Shown here piece by piece: positions 44,314 through 52,692 of a stretch of DNA of 64,000 bases. The notes under the pieces are model-generated. The model did not search any database, was not told where the DNA came from, and saw nothing but the letters and a program-made list of their open reading frames with translations. The position numbers and the translations under genes were made by a program. The stretch's first letter is position 1, and each line of letters begins with the position of its first letter. Origin of the DNA: Bradyrhizobium sp. Ghvi (lineage in GTDB: Bacteria; Pseudomonadota; Alphaproteobacteria; Rhizobiales; Xanthobacteraceae); contig NZ_FOVU01000003.1 of assembly GCF_900115265.1 (NCBI RefSeq), forward strand, positions 744,001 through 808,000, read 5' to 3'.

Positions 44314-44766
44314 TTAGCCGCCGCAGCCGCCGATGGTGACCTTCACGGTCTTCTGCTCCGTGAACAACGAACCGTCGCTCATCTTCGCGATCGCCACCAC
44401 GTTCTGAGTGGTCGCGAGCCGGATCCGGATCGAGGCTTCCGCCTTGCCCGACAGCGGCGTGAACGACAGCGTCGCGACGCCCGCATTCGGGTTGCCGTCC
44501 GCAATGATCATGACGTCCTTGACGTAGGACTCCGCGGTCATCGGGCTCTCGATGTTGATCGACAGCGGCACGGTATTGCCGTTCTCGGCGATCTCGGGCA
44601 GATCCAGCGAAATCTTGCCCTTGGCCGGCTGCTTGCCGCCGGTGAACTTCTCGATCCACTTCGCCGCGTCGTTCGTCACTTCGGCATCGGCCCCCATGGG
44701 CATCAGGGTCAGCATGACGAAGCCGCCCCCGAGCGCAAACGCCTGCCGTCGATTGATGGCCTTCAT
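44314..44766 (-). CDS. soxY: Sulfur carrier protein SoxY
   Basis: A 150-residue protein with an N-terminal Tat-type signal (NRRQAFALGGGFVMLTLMP) and the invariant C-terminal GGCGG motif, whose cysteine (C148) carries the substrate through the Sox cycle. It precedes soxZ by 18 bases and follows soxX by 18, so the three are co-translated. AGGAGG precedes its ATG. Confidence 0.96.
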   Translation of the reverse strand: MKAINRRQAFALGGGFVMLTLMPMGADAEVTNDAAKWIEKFTGGKQPAKGKISLDLPEIAENGNTVPLSINIESPMTAESYVKDVMIIADGNPNAGVATLSFTPLSGKAEASIRIRLATTQNVVAIAKMSDGSLFTEQKTVKVTIGGCGG

Positions 44767-44784
44767 TCCTGATCCTCCTCGCCG

Positions 44785-45228
44785 TCAGTTCAGCGTCTTG
44801 AGAAAAGCGATGACATCCTCGACCTGCGCGGCCGTCAGAATGGATTTGCCGACGAACTCCGGGCGCACCCGGCTCAAGCCGTCGTTCTTGAAGAATGCCG
44901 GCATCACGGTGTCGGTGAAGATGCGCTTGGGGTCGGCGACGATGAGCCGCAGTTGCGCCTCGGTGTAGCGGCCGGCGACGCCGTCGAGCGACGGACCGAA
45001 CTCGCCGTGGAATTCCTCGGACTTCAGCCTGGTGACCTGATGGCAAGCCAGGCAGTTGCCGAGCGTGCGGGTCAGGAACACCTTCTTGCCAGCCTCGGCA
45101 CTGCCGGGCGAACCGGTCAGGGATTTCGGCAGGGAATCGCTGACGACGTCGAGCTTGATCGGCTCCTGCGCGTACGCGCTCCCGACCATCAGACATAAAG
45201 CAAACGCAGCAGCAAGCGGGCGCCGCAT
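44785..45228 (-). CDS. soxX: Monohaem cytochrome SoxX
   Basis: A 147-residue exported cytochrome c with a signal peptide (to about residue 20) and one haem site, CLACH (59-63). The sixth ligand is probably the methionine in TVMPAF. It forms the SoxAX complex. First gene of the operon soxXYZABCD, with its promoter in the gap at 45229-45358. Confidence 0.95.
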   Translation of the reverse strand: MRRPLAAAFALCLMVGSAYAQEPIKLDVVSDSLPKSLTGSPGSAEAGKKVFLTRTLGNCLACHQVTRLKSEEFHGEFGPSLDGVAGRYTEAQLRLIVADPKRIFTDTVMPAFFKNDGLSRVRPEFVGKSILTAAQVEDVIAFLKTLN

Positions 45229-45298
45229 ATTTCCTACCCTTGATGGCGAGGTGACGCCCGCCTCGTTGATGACGGATCCAACGATCCTTCACATTCAG

Positions 45299-45320
45299 TT
45301 ATTATGATATGTTCATGTAT
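45299..45320. promoter_or_regulatory. Candidate SoxR operator upstream of soxX
   Basis: The short gap between soxW and soxX contains TTATTATGATATG, whose first 12 bases recur exactly upstream of soxW at 45983. It includes the ATGATAT core also found near soxV/soxS, and an imperfect inverted repeat ATGA-N5-TCAT at 45304-45316. The gap should hold the soxX promoter. It fits the other two sites loosely. Confidence 0.4.
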
Positions 45321-45358
45321 TGAGCGGCGTCAAGATAAATCTGAGCGCGACGTCGGGA

Positions 45359-45940
45359 CTAGCCGCTGGCGGCGAGGAAATCCTTGAACGAGCCACGCTC
45401 ATAGGCGCGCTCCCGCACGAATCGAAACATCGCCAGGAAATGCTGCGGCTTCAGGTAGCCGGGTGCTCGCGCGACTTCCCGCGCCATCGAGTCCTTCGCC
45501 TCGATACCGCTGGACGACGGTGGAAAGAACTGGAACGTCGGGGTGAACCTGATCCCGTATTTCTGGGCAAGGTCCTTCTCCGACAGCTCCTGACGATCGA
45601 AATCCGTAACCTTGCGGGACCCGATCAGATTGAGCTGGAGCACCTCGAAATTATCGCGGACGTAGTTCGCAATACTGGCATCGGCGAAATTCACCAGATG
45701 CGTTTCGCGGCAGTAGGGACAACCGCGCAGCTCCCACATGATGGCGAGGCGCTTGCCGCTGGCGGCAGCGCTCTCGAGGTCTTCGCGTAGATCGAGAAAG
45801 CTCTGCAGAAACCAAGGCTCGTGATAGAGGCCGTCATCTCCCAGCGCGGGCTCGGCCACGGCCACACCGCGGGCGGCGGTGAACGCGGCGCCCGAGGCCA
45901 ATGCCAGAAACCCACGCCGCGTCGACCTGCTGAGAGACAT
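45359..45940 (-). CDS. soxW: Periplasmic thioredoxin SoxW
   Basis: A 193-residue thioredoxin-fold protein with a Tat-like signal (TRRGFLALASG) and the redox motif CPYC (C74, C77). The cis-proline is in RFTPTFQFF. SoxW is reduced by SoxV across the membrane and keeps SoxYZ active. It sits directly upstream of soxX on the same strand but with a 130-base gap. Confidence 0.88.
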   Translation of the reverse strand: MSLSRSTRRGFLALASGAAFTAARGVAVAEPALGDDGLYHEPWFLQSFLDLREDLESAAASGKRLAIMWELRGCPYCRETHLVNFADASIANYVRDNFEVLQLNLIGSRKVTDFDRQELSEKDLAQKYGIRFTPTFQFFPPSSSGIEAKDSMAREVARAPGYLKPQHFLAMFRFVRERAYERGSFKDFLAASG

Positions 45941-45990
45941 CGGGAATTTCGGCCTTCGAGGATGTTGCGAGTCGCGTCAGGTTTATTATG

Positions 45991-46010
45991 ATATTCGAAT
46001 ACAGGAATAT
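45991..46010. promoter_or_regulatory. Candidate SoxR operator between soxW and the plus-strand gene at 46028
   Basis: A perfect inverted repeat ATATTC-N8-GAATAT. Its inner half-sites give ATTC-N8-GAAT, the form reported for the persulfide-sensing ArsR regulator SqrR. The 20-bp site has the pattern ATAT-N-CGAAT-N6-ATAT, which matches the site at 47499-47518. It lies in a divergent promoter gap of 87 bp. Confidence 0.55.
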
Positions 46011-46027
46011 GACAAGGATTTCTGATC

Positions 46028-46747
46028 TTGCGCTGCATCATCGCGCTTTTGACGTTTCTGGCCTGCAGCACGCTCGCGTTGGGCGCCGAGAGCGACGGCG
46101 CCAAGGATTTCGCATCGGCGATGGAGCCTATCATGGCCAATCTGCGCACCGCCGCTAGCTACACGCGGACCGGAAACATCGCGTTGGCGCAGATGGAGAC
46201 CGAGGAGGCCGTGACAGCCTGGAAGCGGCTCGAGACAAATGCATCGAGTCTCCCTTTCCCTCAAACGCCGGCAACCCTGACGGAATTTCTCAGCCAGGGC
46301 AGCCAGCGGCTTGGAGCCGCCGCGCACGCCCTCGACAGCGGAGACAATGTCGCCGCCGGCCGCGACCTGCACCTGATCCGCCAATCATTCCATCAGCTTC
46401 GACGCCAGTCCGGCCTCTACGATCTCGGCGACTGCGTCTTCGAGATCGCGCCTGCCATGGAAAAATTACGCGTTGCAGCGAGCTCGTATGGCGAACAGCC
46501 TGCACCTGCTCACGCCGAGGATACCGTCGCCGCGGCGAGCGCACTGCGCGATCGTCTGCAGCGTTGCAACGATTGGGCGCGGGCGGCCGTCGCTGAGAGA
46601 AACGAGTTCCGACGGCTGATCGACGGCGCGATCGCCAGCAGCAGCGAGATCGCCCATGCGGCGATGGCGGGCGACGGACCGCTCGTGCATCGTTACCTGA
46701 TCGAGTTGCAGTCTTACGCCCAGCTCCTGGATTTCCGTTTCGGCTAG
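46028..46747 (+). CDS. Secreted helical protein of unknown function beside soxW
   Basis: A 239-residue exported protein: signal peptide CIIALLTFLACSTLALGA, then an almost all-helical mature part with two cysteines, one in YDLGDCVFE and one in RLQRCNDWA. The repeated helix pairs look like a four-helix bundle or cytochrome-c'-like fold, but no CXXCH haem site is present. The start is a TTG at 46028 with AAGGA upstream. It is divergent from soxW and shares the candidate SoxR site, so it is probably a sulfur-induced periplasmic protein. Function unknown. Confidence 0.75.
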   Translation: MRCIIALLTFLACSTLALGAESDGAKDFASAMEPIMANLRTAASYTRTGNIALAQMETEEAVTAWKRLETNASSLPFPQTPATLTEFLSQGSQRLGAAAHALDSGDNVAAGRDLHLIRQSFHQLRRQSGLYDLGDCVFEIAPAMEKLRVAASSYGEQPAPAHAEDTVAAASALRDRLQRCNDWARAAVAERNEFRRLIDGAIASSSEIAHAAMAGDGPLVHRYLIELQSYAQLLDFRFG

Positions 46748-46748
46748 A

Positions 46749-47480
46749 TCAACCGATGCTGGTCAGCGCCGGAAAGTGCTCCAGCAGCCATTCCGAAACC
46801 GTGGGCATCAGCCCGGTCAGGAACATCAATCCCGTCGCGACCAGAAAGGCGCCCATTGTCTTTTCGACCATGCCGAGGTGCCGGCGCACGCGGCCAAGCG
46901 CTCCGATAAAGCGGCCGGTGAAAGCGGCTGCGACAAGAAAAGGGATGCCGGTGCCGATCGAATAGGCAAGCAGCAACAAGGCCCCTCGTGAGGTGGTGTC
47001 CTCGGACCCGGCCATGAGCAGGACGGCGGCGAGGATGGGTCCGGCGCAGGGCGTCCACCCGAACGCGAACGCCAGCCCCATGACGAAGGCGCCCGCCACG
47101 CCGGCCGGCCGACTCTCGATCTGCAGCGTGGCGCTGCGATAGAGCAGCGGAATCCTGAGCACGCCGAGAAAATGCAGACCCATCACGACGATCAGGACGC
47201 CGGCGACGATACCAAGCGTCGAAAGATGCGCCGAGACGAAACGGCCCGCAATCGATGCCGTCGAACCAAGCGCGACGAAAACCAGGGAAAAGCCGGCCAC
47301 GAAGGCAAGCGCCGAAACCAGGATGCGCGGCCGCAGTTCGGGCTGACTATCCGAGAGATCCGTGACGGAGACACCGGCCATATAGCAGAGGAACGGCGGA
47401 ACGAGCGGCAGGATGCAGGGCGACAGAAACGATAACAGGCCCGCGACGAAGGCCGCACCAAGCGTGACATCCAAGGTCAT
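46749..47480 (-). CDS. soxV: CcdA-type thiol transporter SoxV
   Basis: A 243-residue inner-membrane protein with six helices and the CcdA/DsbD-beta signature: cysteine C22 in FLSPCILPLVPPF and C145 in FGWTPCAGPIL. It carries reducing equivalents from cytosolic thioredoxin to SoxW. The ATG at 47480 has AGGGA eight bases upstream; a GTG at 47498 is possible. It is divergent from soxS. Confidence 0.9.
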   Translation of the reverse strand: MTLDVTLGAAFVAGLLSFLSPCILPLVPPFLCYMAGVSVTDLSDSQPELRPRILVSALAFVAGFSLVFVALGSTASIAGRFVSAHLSTLGIVAGVLIVVMGLHFLGVLRIPLLYRSATLQIESRPAGVAGAFVMGLAFAFGWTPCAGPILAAVLLMAGSEDTTSRGALLLLAYSIGTGIPFLVAAAFTGRFIGALGRVRRHLGMVEKTMGAFLVATGLMFLTGLMPTVSEWLLEHFPALTSIG

Positions 47481-47498
47481 TGCTCCCATCCCTAGCAC

Positions 47499-47518
47499 AT
47501 ATACGAATTTAATGATAT
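47499..47518. promoter_or_regulatory. Candidate SoxR operator between soxV and soxS
   Basis: A 20-bp AT-rich site with the pattern ATAT-N-CGAAT-N6-ATAT, as at 45991-46010. The outer ATAT half-sites are identical. It lies in the 75-bp divergent gap between soxV and the soxS-soxR-soxT unit, so it would suit autoregulation by SoxR. Confidence 0.5.
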
Positions 47519-47555
47519 AAAGAGCCAGGAAAGTCCAGAAGGTCCATTACGCAGG

Positions 47556-47927
47556 ATGAGTCGCATCGTCGGATTGCTCGTGGTCGCTATCATGCTCGCG
47601 CTGCACGCGACGCGGTCGCACGCTGCCGAACTCGTCATGTTCGAACGGGCCGGCTGCGTGTGGTGCGCGCGCTTTGACGCCGAGATCGCGCCGATCTACG
47701 GCAGGACCGAGGAGGGCCATGCCGCGCCGCTGCGCCGTGTCGACCTCGACCGTCCCCTGCCCGGCGATCTCTCCGGAATCGATCCGGGTGCCTTCACGCC
47801 GAGCTTCGTCGTGCTACAAGAGGGCCGGGAGATCGGCCGCATTCGCGGCTATCCGGGGGATGCCTTCTTCTTCGGCCTGCTGAACCGGATCCTGACCAGC
47901 TCGGGATCGACGCCCGGCAGGTCGTGA
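47556..47927 (+). CDS. soxS: SoxS-like periplasmic thioredoxin
   Basis: A 123-residue exported thioredoxin-like protein: signal peptide to about residue 23, then ELVMFERAGCVWCARF with the redox pair C34/C37 and the cis-proline segment AFTPSFVVL. SoxS reductively reactivates SoxYZ in Paracoccus. First gene of soxS-soxR-soxT. Confidence 0.88.
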   Translation: MSRIVGLLVVAIMLALHATRSHAAELVMFERAGCVWCARFDAEIAPIYGRTEEGHAAPLRRVDLDRPLPGDLSGIDPGAFTPSFVVLQEGREIGRIRGYPGDAFFFGLLNRILTSSGSTPGRS

Positions 47928-47956
47928 TCAAAGGATGTCGTTAGGGATTTGACGCG

Positions 47957-48307
47957 ATGCCGTTGCCAAAGCTGAAGGAGATCGAGGGATCCGCCGAACT
48001 CGAGCAGATGATCGAGAAGGCGCGCGAGGCGAGCGACATGCTGAAGGCGCTGTCGCATGAATCCCGATTGCTGCTGCTTTGCATCCTCGCCGAGGGTGAG
48101 AAGTCGGTGACCGAGCTCGAGCAGTTCCTCGGCGAGCGGCAGTCGACTGTCTCCCAACAGCTCGCGCGGCTGCGGCTCGACCGGCTCGTCACCACCCGCC
48201 GCGACGGCAAGACGATCTACTACAGCCTCGCCAGCGAGGACGTCCGCAAGATTTTGACTGCGGTTTACGACGTGTTCTGCGAGCCGGTGCGCCGCCGGCG
48301 CCGGTAG
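47957..48307 (+). CDS. soxR: ArsR-family persulfide-sensing repressor SoxR
   Basis: A 116-residue winged-helix repressor. The fold is seen in ALSHESRLLLLCILAEGEKS, the recognition helix in STVSQQLARLR and the wing in TRRDGKTIYYSL. Two cysteines, C42 and C108, match the pair used by SqrR/BigR/SoxR sensors, which form a polysulfide bridge and release DNA when thiosulfate or sulfide is present. It follows soxS by 29 bases. Candidate operators are listed in the sox promoter gaps. Confidence 0.93.
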   Translation: MPLPKLKEIEGSAELEQMIEKAREASDMLKALSHESRLLLLCILAEGEKSVTELEQFLGERQSTVSQQLARLRLDRLVTTRRDGKTIYYSLASEDVRKILTAVYDVFCEPVRRRRR

Positions 48308-48378
48308 TTCTCCGCACTGGCTTTCCGGAGCCTTCCGGCGCAGACTGCCCGAGGCGAAGAACAAACATCTCCGGAGGA

Positions 48379-49458
48379 ATGCTGAATCCGTCGACCATAG
48401 CATTTGCATGCGGGCTTGCCGCCGGGGCCGTGCTCGGTGTCGCCGGGCGCGCTGGAAGGTTTTGCACACTCGCGATGCTCGAGGACGCGTTTTTCGGGTC
48501 GGATTTGCGCCGGCTGAAGTCTTTTGCGCTGGCTGCGGCCGTGGCGCTGCTTGCGACCCAGGCTCTTTCTGAATTCGGCGTCGTCGATCTGTCGCGGTCG
48601 ATCTATTTGACGTCGTCGATCGGACTTGGCGGCTCGATCGTCGGCGGGCTGATGTTCGGCATCGGCATGGCGCTGGTCGGCACCTGCGGTTTCGGCACGC
48701 TGGTCCGCGTCGGCGGCGGCGATTTGCGGGCCATCGTGATCTTTCTCGTGCTCGGCCTCTCTGCGCTCGCGACCATGCGCGGCATCACGGGGATGCTGCG
48801 CGTGATGCTGATCGAACCGTTGTCGCTGCGGCTGGCGGAGGGCACCAACCAGACGTTGGCCTCGCTGTTGGGTGCGGGAAGCGCGATGCGCGCACTCCTC
48901 GTCGTGTCGATCGCGATTGCGCTCGCCATCTGGGCCTTGGCAGACGGCCGGCTCGTCCGGTCGCCTCGACTTTTGGCCTCGGGCCTCGCGGTCGGCGGCG
49001 CGATCGCATTCGGCTGGTTCGCGACGGGGTGGCTTGCCGACGACGAATTCGATCCCGCCCGCGTCTCTTCGCTCACTTTCGTCGCGCCACTCGGCGACAC
49101 CATCCTCTATATCGCCACCTTCTCAGGTGCGCGGCTGAATTTCGGCATCGGCTCCGTTGCCGGTGTCATAGCGGGCTCTTTTGCTGCGGCAATGCTCGCG
49201 CGCGGCTTTCGCTGGGAAGCCTGCGACGACGCGCGCGAATTGAAGCGCCACATGACTGGCGCGCTTCTGATGGGCTGCGGAGGGGTCATGTCGATGGGAT
49301 GCACCATCGGCCAGGGCTTGACAGCGTTCTCGACGCTCGCCGTTTCGGCGCCGATGACCATGCTGGCGATTGCCTGCGGAGCCCGACTCGGGCTTGAGTT
49401 CACGATGACCGGCGAATGGCTGCCCGCAGTGCGCAAGCTGTTTGGCGTCTCGACCTAG
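48379..49458 (+). CDS. soxT: YeeE/YedE-family transporter SoxT
   Basis: A 359-residue polytopic membrane protein with about ten helices. The conserved cysteine motifs are GTCGFGTLVRVGGG near residue 97 and GCGGVMSMGCTIGQG near residue 302, with an N-terminal GRAGRFC. It follows soxR by 71 bases and matches the SoxT position in other sox loci, where it is thought to import a sulfur compound, possibly the inducer. GGAGG lies only one base before the ATG, which is unusually close. Confidence 0.88.
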   Translation: MLNPSTIAFACGLAAGAVLGVAGRAGRFCTLAMLEDAFFGSDLRRLKSFALAAAVALLATQALSEFGVVDLSRSIYLTSSIGLGGSIVGGLMFGIGMALVGTCGFGTLVRVGGGDLRAIVIFLVLGLSALATMRGITGMLRVMLIEPLSLRLAEGTNQTLASLLGAGSAMRALLVVSIAIALAIWALADGRLVRSPRLLASGLAVGGAIAFGWFATGWLADDEFDPARVSSLTFVAPLGDTILYIATFSGARLNFGIGSVAGVIAGSFAAAMLARGFRWEACDDARELKRHMTGALLMGCGGVMSMGCTIGQGLTAFSTLAVSAPMTMLAIACGARLGLEFTMTGEWLPAVRKLFGVST

Positions 49459-49501
49459 AGGAAAGGACTGTCGCTTCAACACCGGACTGCGGTTGGGGCC
49501 G

Positions 49502-49591
49502 TGGCGGAGAGAGTGGGATTCGAACCCACGGTACGGTTTCCCGCACACACGCTTTCCAAGCGTGCGCCTTAAGCCACTCGGCCATCTCTCC
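49502..49591 (-). tRNA. tRNA-Ser (anticodon GGA)
   Basis: On the minus strand the sequence runs from GGAGAGATGGCCGAGTGG to TCTCTCC-G-CCA. The acceptor stem GGAGAGA/TCTCTCC is perfect. The anticodon loop is CTTGGAAAG, giving GGA, which reads UCC. There is a long variable arm (GTGTGTGCGGGAAACCGTAC region), typical of serine tRNA, and a GGTTCGAATC T-loop. CCA is encoded. Confidence 0.96.
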
Positions 49592-49786
49592 GGAGCGCCC
49601 TCTCTTGAAGGGGCGCCGGTGATTTTGCAAGGGATCGCGGGCAAATCGGCTAAATTTTCCGCAACACATTGTATTTGCATGAGAATATGTCGCGCCCCGG
49701 ACCTGCTCCGAAGCCTCTCGGGATGAACCGATCGCGGGTTTGGCGCGACGATTCACCTGAGGACGCCAGACGTGACTGGGGACGCC

Positions 49787-50128
49787 ATGACCATCCGCAA
49801 GATCATCGCCGCGCTTAGCCTGATTTCGGCCCTTGGCTCCGGCTATGCGGCGCCCGCCCAGGCCCAGGCCTGCACCCGCCAGGGCATCGATGTGACCTGC
49901 GACGATGGCCGGCACGGGGTACTTTCGGGCGATGCCATCCTCTGGCCGGATGGGACCCGCTCCAGCTCGACGCCGCATCAGAGCGTGATCATCGGCAACA
50001 AGAGCTCGGTACATGTCGGGCCCGGCGTCTTCGTCGGCCAAGGCAAGGGCGTGGTGCCGATGGACGATCCGAACGCGCCGAACAAGCGGCAGTGCGCGAT
50101 TCTGGACGGGGTGTCATATTGCTATTGA
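49787..50128 (+). CDS. Small secreted protein of unknown function
   Basis: A 113-residue protein with a signal peptide (TIRKIIAALSLISALGSGYA) and a cysteine-containing mature part (four Cys: two in ACTRQGIDVTC and two near the C-terminus, in RQCAILDGVSYCY), suggesting two disulfides. GGGGA lies five bases before the ATG at 49787; an upstream GTG at 49772 is possible. It stands alone between a tRNA and otsA. Function unknown. Confidence 0.78.
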   Translation: MTIRKIIAALSLISALGSGYAAPAQAQACTRQGIDVTCDDGRHGVLSGDAILWPDGTRSSSTPHQSVIIGNKSSVHVGPGVFVGQGKGVVPMDDPNAPNKRQCAILDGVSYCY

Positions 50129-50132
50129 GGCT

Positions 50133-50161
50133 CGCCTCTCCCGGAGAACCAGGCAGAGGCG
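50133..50161. terminator. Hairpin between convergent genes
   Basis: CGCCTCT and AGAGGCG form a perfect seven-base stem with a 15-base loop, between the small secreted protein (plus) and otsA (minus). No clear T-tract, so termination is plausible rather than sure. Confidence 0.4.
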
Positions 50162-50167
50162 ATAAAT

Positions 50168-51631
50168 CTAGATCAGCCGGACACCGGAGATCGCCGACTT
50201 CAGCCACCGCAGCGCTTGCGGCGGTTGCGCGGCGAGTGGGGCAGCCGCAACCTTCTCCGTCCGACACTTCTCCAGCTCGGCGACGAAGTCCGACGACCAT
50301 TGCTGGATGGTATGGCCGCGCAGGGTCTTCATCATCGCCTCCCACCGCATCTTGCGCTCGGTGAGCGGCATCGCGGCAGCCACGGCAATCGCGCGGGCCA
50401 TGCCGTCGACGTCGTGCGGATTGACCACCAGCGCGGTGTCGAGCTCATTGGCGGCGCCGGCGAACTTCGACAGCACTAGCACGCCGGGATCGGCCGGATT
50501 TTGCGCGGCGACATATTCCTTGGCGACAAGGTTCATGCCGTCGTGCAGCGGCGTCACCACGCCGATCTGCGCGGTGCGGTAGAGACCGGCGAGCACGGCC
50601 TGGCTGAAACCCTTGTTGAGATAACGGATCGGCGTCCAGTCGACTTCGCCATGGCGCCCGTTAACGTCAGTGACGAGGCGGGCGACCTCGCTCTGAAGAT
50701 TGCCATAGGCCTCGATGCCGCCGCGCGACGGGTTGGCGATCTGCAGCAGCGAGATGCTGCGCGCAAATTGCGGTTGATCGGTCCAGAGCCGGTCGAACGC
50801 GCTGATGCGGTTGATAAGGCCCTTGGAATAGTCGAGCCGGTCCACGCCGATCGCGAGCCGCTCGCCGTTCAAGCTGCGACGCAGGCGCGAGACATCGGGA
50901 TGCGAAGCAGACTTCGCGGCATAGGCAGCGAACTTCTCTGCGTCGATGCCGATCGGAAACACTTCGCAGCGCGTGCGGCCATGCTGCGAGAGCACGACAC
51001 CGTCCTCGATGGCGAGGCCGAGCTCACCGCCGGCATAACCGAGGAAATTCTGACAATCCGCATCGGTCTGGAAACCGAGCAGGTCATAAGCCAGCATCGC
51101 CGTGATCAGCTCACGATGATTGGGCACACCCTGCATCACCGCCGCGACCGGCCAGGGCGTGTGCAGAAAGAAGCCAATGGGATCATCGACGCCGAGTTCG
51201 CGCAACTCCGCACCGAGCGCCAGGAAATGATAATCCTGCACCCAGAACGCGGTTTTGACTTTTCGGAAGCGCATCAGAGCGCGCGCCATGAACGCGTTGA
51301 CTTCGCGATAGCTGACGTAGTCCTCGCGGGAGACGCGGATCAAATCGCTGCGCGAATGCAGCGCCGGCCACAGCGCCGAATTGGCAAAGCCTTCATAATA
51401 GCCGCCGTAATGCGCCGCCGGCAGATCCAGCGTCGCAATCGCGCCTGATCCCAGCGCTTCGATCTCGGCGAACGGCTCCTTCTGATGGCCGTCGCGCACG
51501 CGACCGGAGGAACCGACCCAGATGGCACCGGAATGCTCCACGACGGGAAGCAAGGCCGCCGCCAGACCGCCCGTCATGGGTTCGTTGGGTTTACCGCGCG
51601 CAACTCGATTTGAAACGACGACTAAGTTCAC
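50168..51631 (-). CDS. otsA: Trehalose-6-phosphate synthase
   Basis: A 487-residue GT20 retaining glycosyltransferase making trehalose-6-phosphate from UDP-glucose and glucose-6-phosphate. Motifs include VVSNRVARG with the downstream GGLA loop, WVQDYHF, GFFLHTPWP, GVDRLDYSKGL and the nucleotide-binding DGMNLVAKEYVAAQ. The start is a GTG at 51631, with AGGAGGGG seven bases upstream; an ATG at 51652 lacks such a site. A stress-type promoter lies just upstream. It works with otsB at 51868-52689. Confidence 0.95.
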   Translation of the reverse strand: MNLVVVSNRVARGKPNEPMTGGLAAALLPVVEHSGAIWVGSSGRVRDGHQKEPFAEIEALGSGAIATLDLPAAHYGGYYEGFANSALWPALHSRSDLIRVSREDYVSYREVNAFMARALMRFRKVKTAFWVQDYHFLALGAELRELGVDDPIGFFLHTPWPVAAVMQGVPNHRELITAMLAYDLLGFQTDADCQNFLGYAGGELGLAIEDGVVLSQHGRTRCEVFPIGIDAEKFAAYAAKSASHPDVSRLRRSLNGERLAIGVDRLDYSKGLINRISAFDRLWTDQPQFARSISLLQIANPSRGGIEAYGNLQSEVARLVTDVNGRHGEVDWTPIRYLNKGFSQAVLAGLYRTAQIGVVTPLHDGMNLVAKEYVAAQNPADPGVLVLSKFAGAANELDTALVVNPHDVDGMARAIAVAAAMPLTERKMRWEAMMKTLRGHTIQQWSSDFVAELEKCRTEKVAAAPLAAQPPQALRWLKSAISGVRLI

Positions 51632-51664
51632 AGGTCGTCCCCTCCTGTTCATTCCACCCCGTTT

Positions 51665-51689
51665 AACTGCCGTTCATCAATATGGTTCC
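51665..51689 (-). promoter_or_regulatory. EcfG-type (general stress) promoter of otsA
   Basis: On the minus strand GGAAC is followed after 17 bases by GTT. The known alphaproteobacterial EcfG consensus is GGAAC-N16/17-CGTT; here the base before GTT is A rather than C. It sits about 30-55 bases upstream of the otsA GTG, a suitable distance. Confidence 0.6.
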
Positions 51690-51867
51690 GGTCATCATTT
51701 CCACGAAATGAAACCAAAGTCAGGCACGCGCGTTGGAACCAGTTTCCTTCAGAGGAACCCAGCGATTTTGTTGGGAAAATGGAGCGCGGCATCAACTCGG
51801 CACGACTTGAATCCCTCGCGCGCAGGAACCCACAGGAGCACAATGTGGCTCTGCGATGACCCTTGCC

Positions 51868-52689
51868 TTATTCCAGCCTCGTGTCGTCAAGCAGGCGGGC
51901 AAGAAAGGCGCGGACATCGTTTGGCGTATCGAAGTGACCGTTGACGCCCATGGCCCGGCGACCGACCGAGAAAGAAAGGCCGTTCATGTCCGGCATGATC
52001 GCAAACACGGTTTCATCGGTGACGTCATCACCGATGAAGATGGGACGGCGCCCTTTAAAGGGCTCGTGCTTCATCAGCTCGCGCACCCCCGTCGCCTTGG
52101 TGAAACCCGAATGCTTGATCTCGCAGACGAACTTGCCGGGCAACACCTCGATCGGCGCATTGGGCAGATCGGCGCGGATCAGCGAGACCGCTTCATAGAT
52201 CGCCTTCTCCGCATGCGGCGCGAGGCGATAATGCAACGCCAGTGAATAACCTTTGTCCTCGAGCAGAATGCCGGGGCTGAGCTTTGCGATCGCGGCCAGC
52301 CGCCGCTTCAGCTCCTTGTCCATCGGCGGCGCGTGGACGTCATCAGCCTCATTCCCCACCGACAGCCGCATCTCCGCACCGTGACCGGCGACGGCGCGAA
52401 ACACATCGGGCGCAAAGATCAGGTCGATGTCGTTGAGCGAGCGGCCGCTGACCATGGCCAGCGCGCCAGACGTCCGCTGCGTCAGCCGGTTGAGCGTCTC
52501 CGACAGGCCCGGTGGCACCCACACTTCGCGCGGCGTCGGCATCAGGTCGAGCAACGTGCCGTCGATATCGAGCAGGATCGCCGTCTCGTTGAGATGCGGG
52601 ACGAGCGCGTGCGGCACCGGCACGGCGTCGGGAGCTTCATCATCTGGCATGGGACGCATCTGATCCAGTTCAGCGAGTTCCGATTTCAT
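51868..52689 (-). CDS. otsB: Trehalose-6-phosphate phosphatase
   Basis: A 273-residue HAD-superfamily phosphatase. The nucleophile motif is DIDGTLLD (D41, D43), followed by VSGRSLNDID, GHGAEMR and the Mg-binding FIGDDVTDETVF. It removes phosphate from trehalose-6-phosphate to give trehalose. It starts four bases after the MFS stop, with GGAG upstream, and is therefore in an operon with the transporter under the EcfG-type promoter at 54226-54250. A 236-base gap separates it from otsA. Confidence 0.94.
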   Translation of the reverse strand: MKSELAELDQMRPMPDDEAPDAVPVPHALVPHLNETAILLDIDGTLLDLMPTPREVWVPPGLSETLNRLTQRTSGALAMVSGRSLNDIDLIFAPDVFRAVAGHGAEMRLSVGNEADDVHAPPMDKELKRRLAAIAKLSPGILLEDKGYSLALHYRLAPHAEKAIYEAVSLIRADLPNAPIEVLPGKFVCEIKHSGFTKATGVRELMKHEPFKGRRPIFIGDDVTDETVFAIMPDMNGLSFSVGRRAMGVNGHFDTPNDVRAFLARLLDDTRLE

Positions 52690-52692
52690 AGT

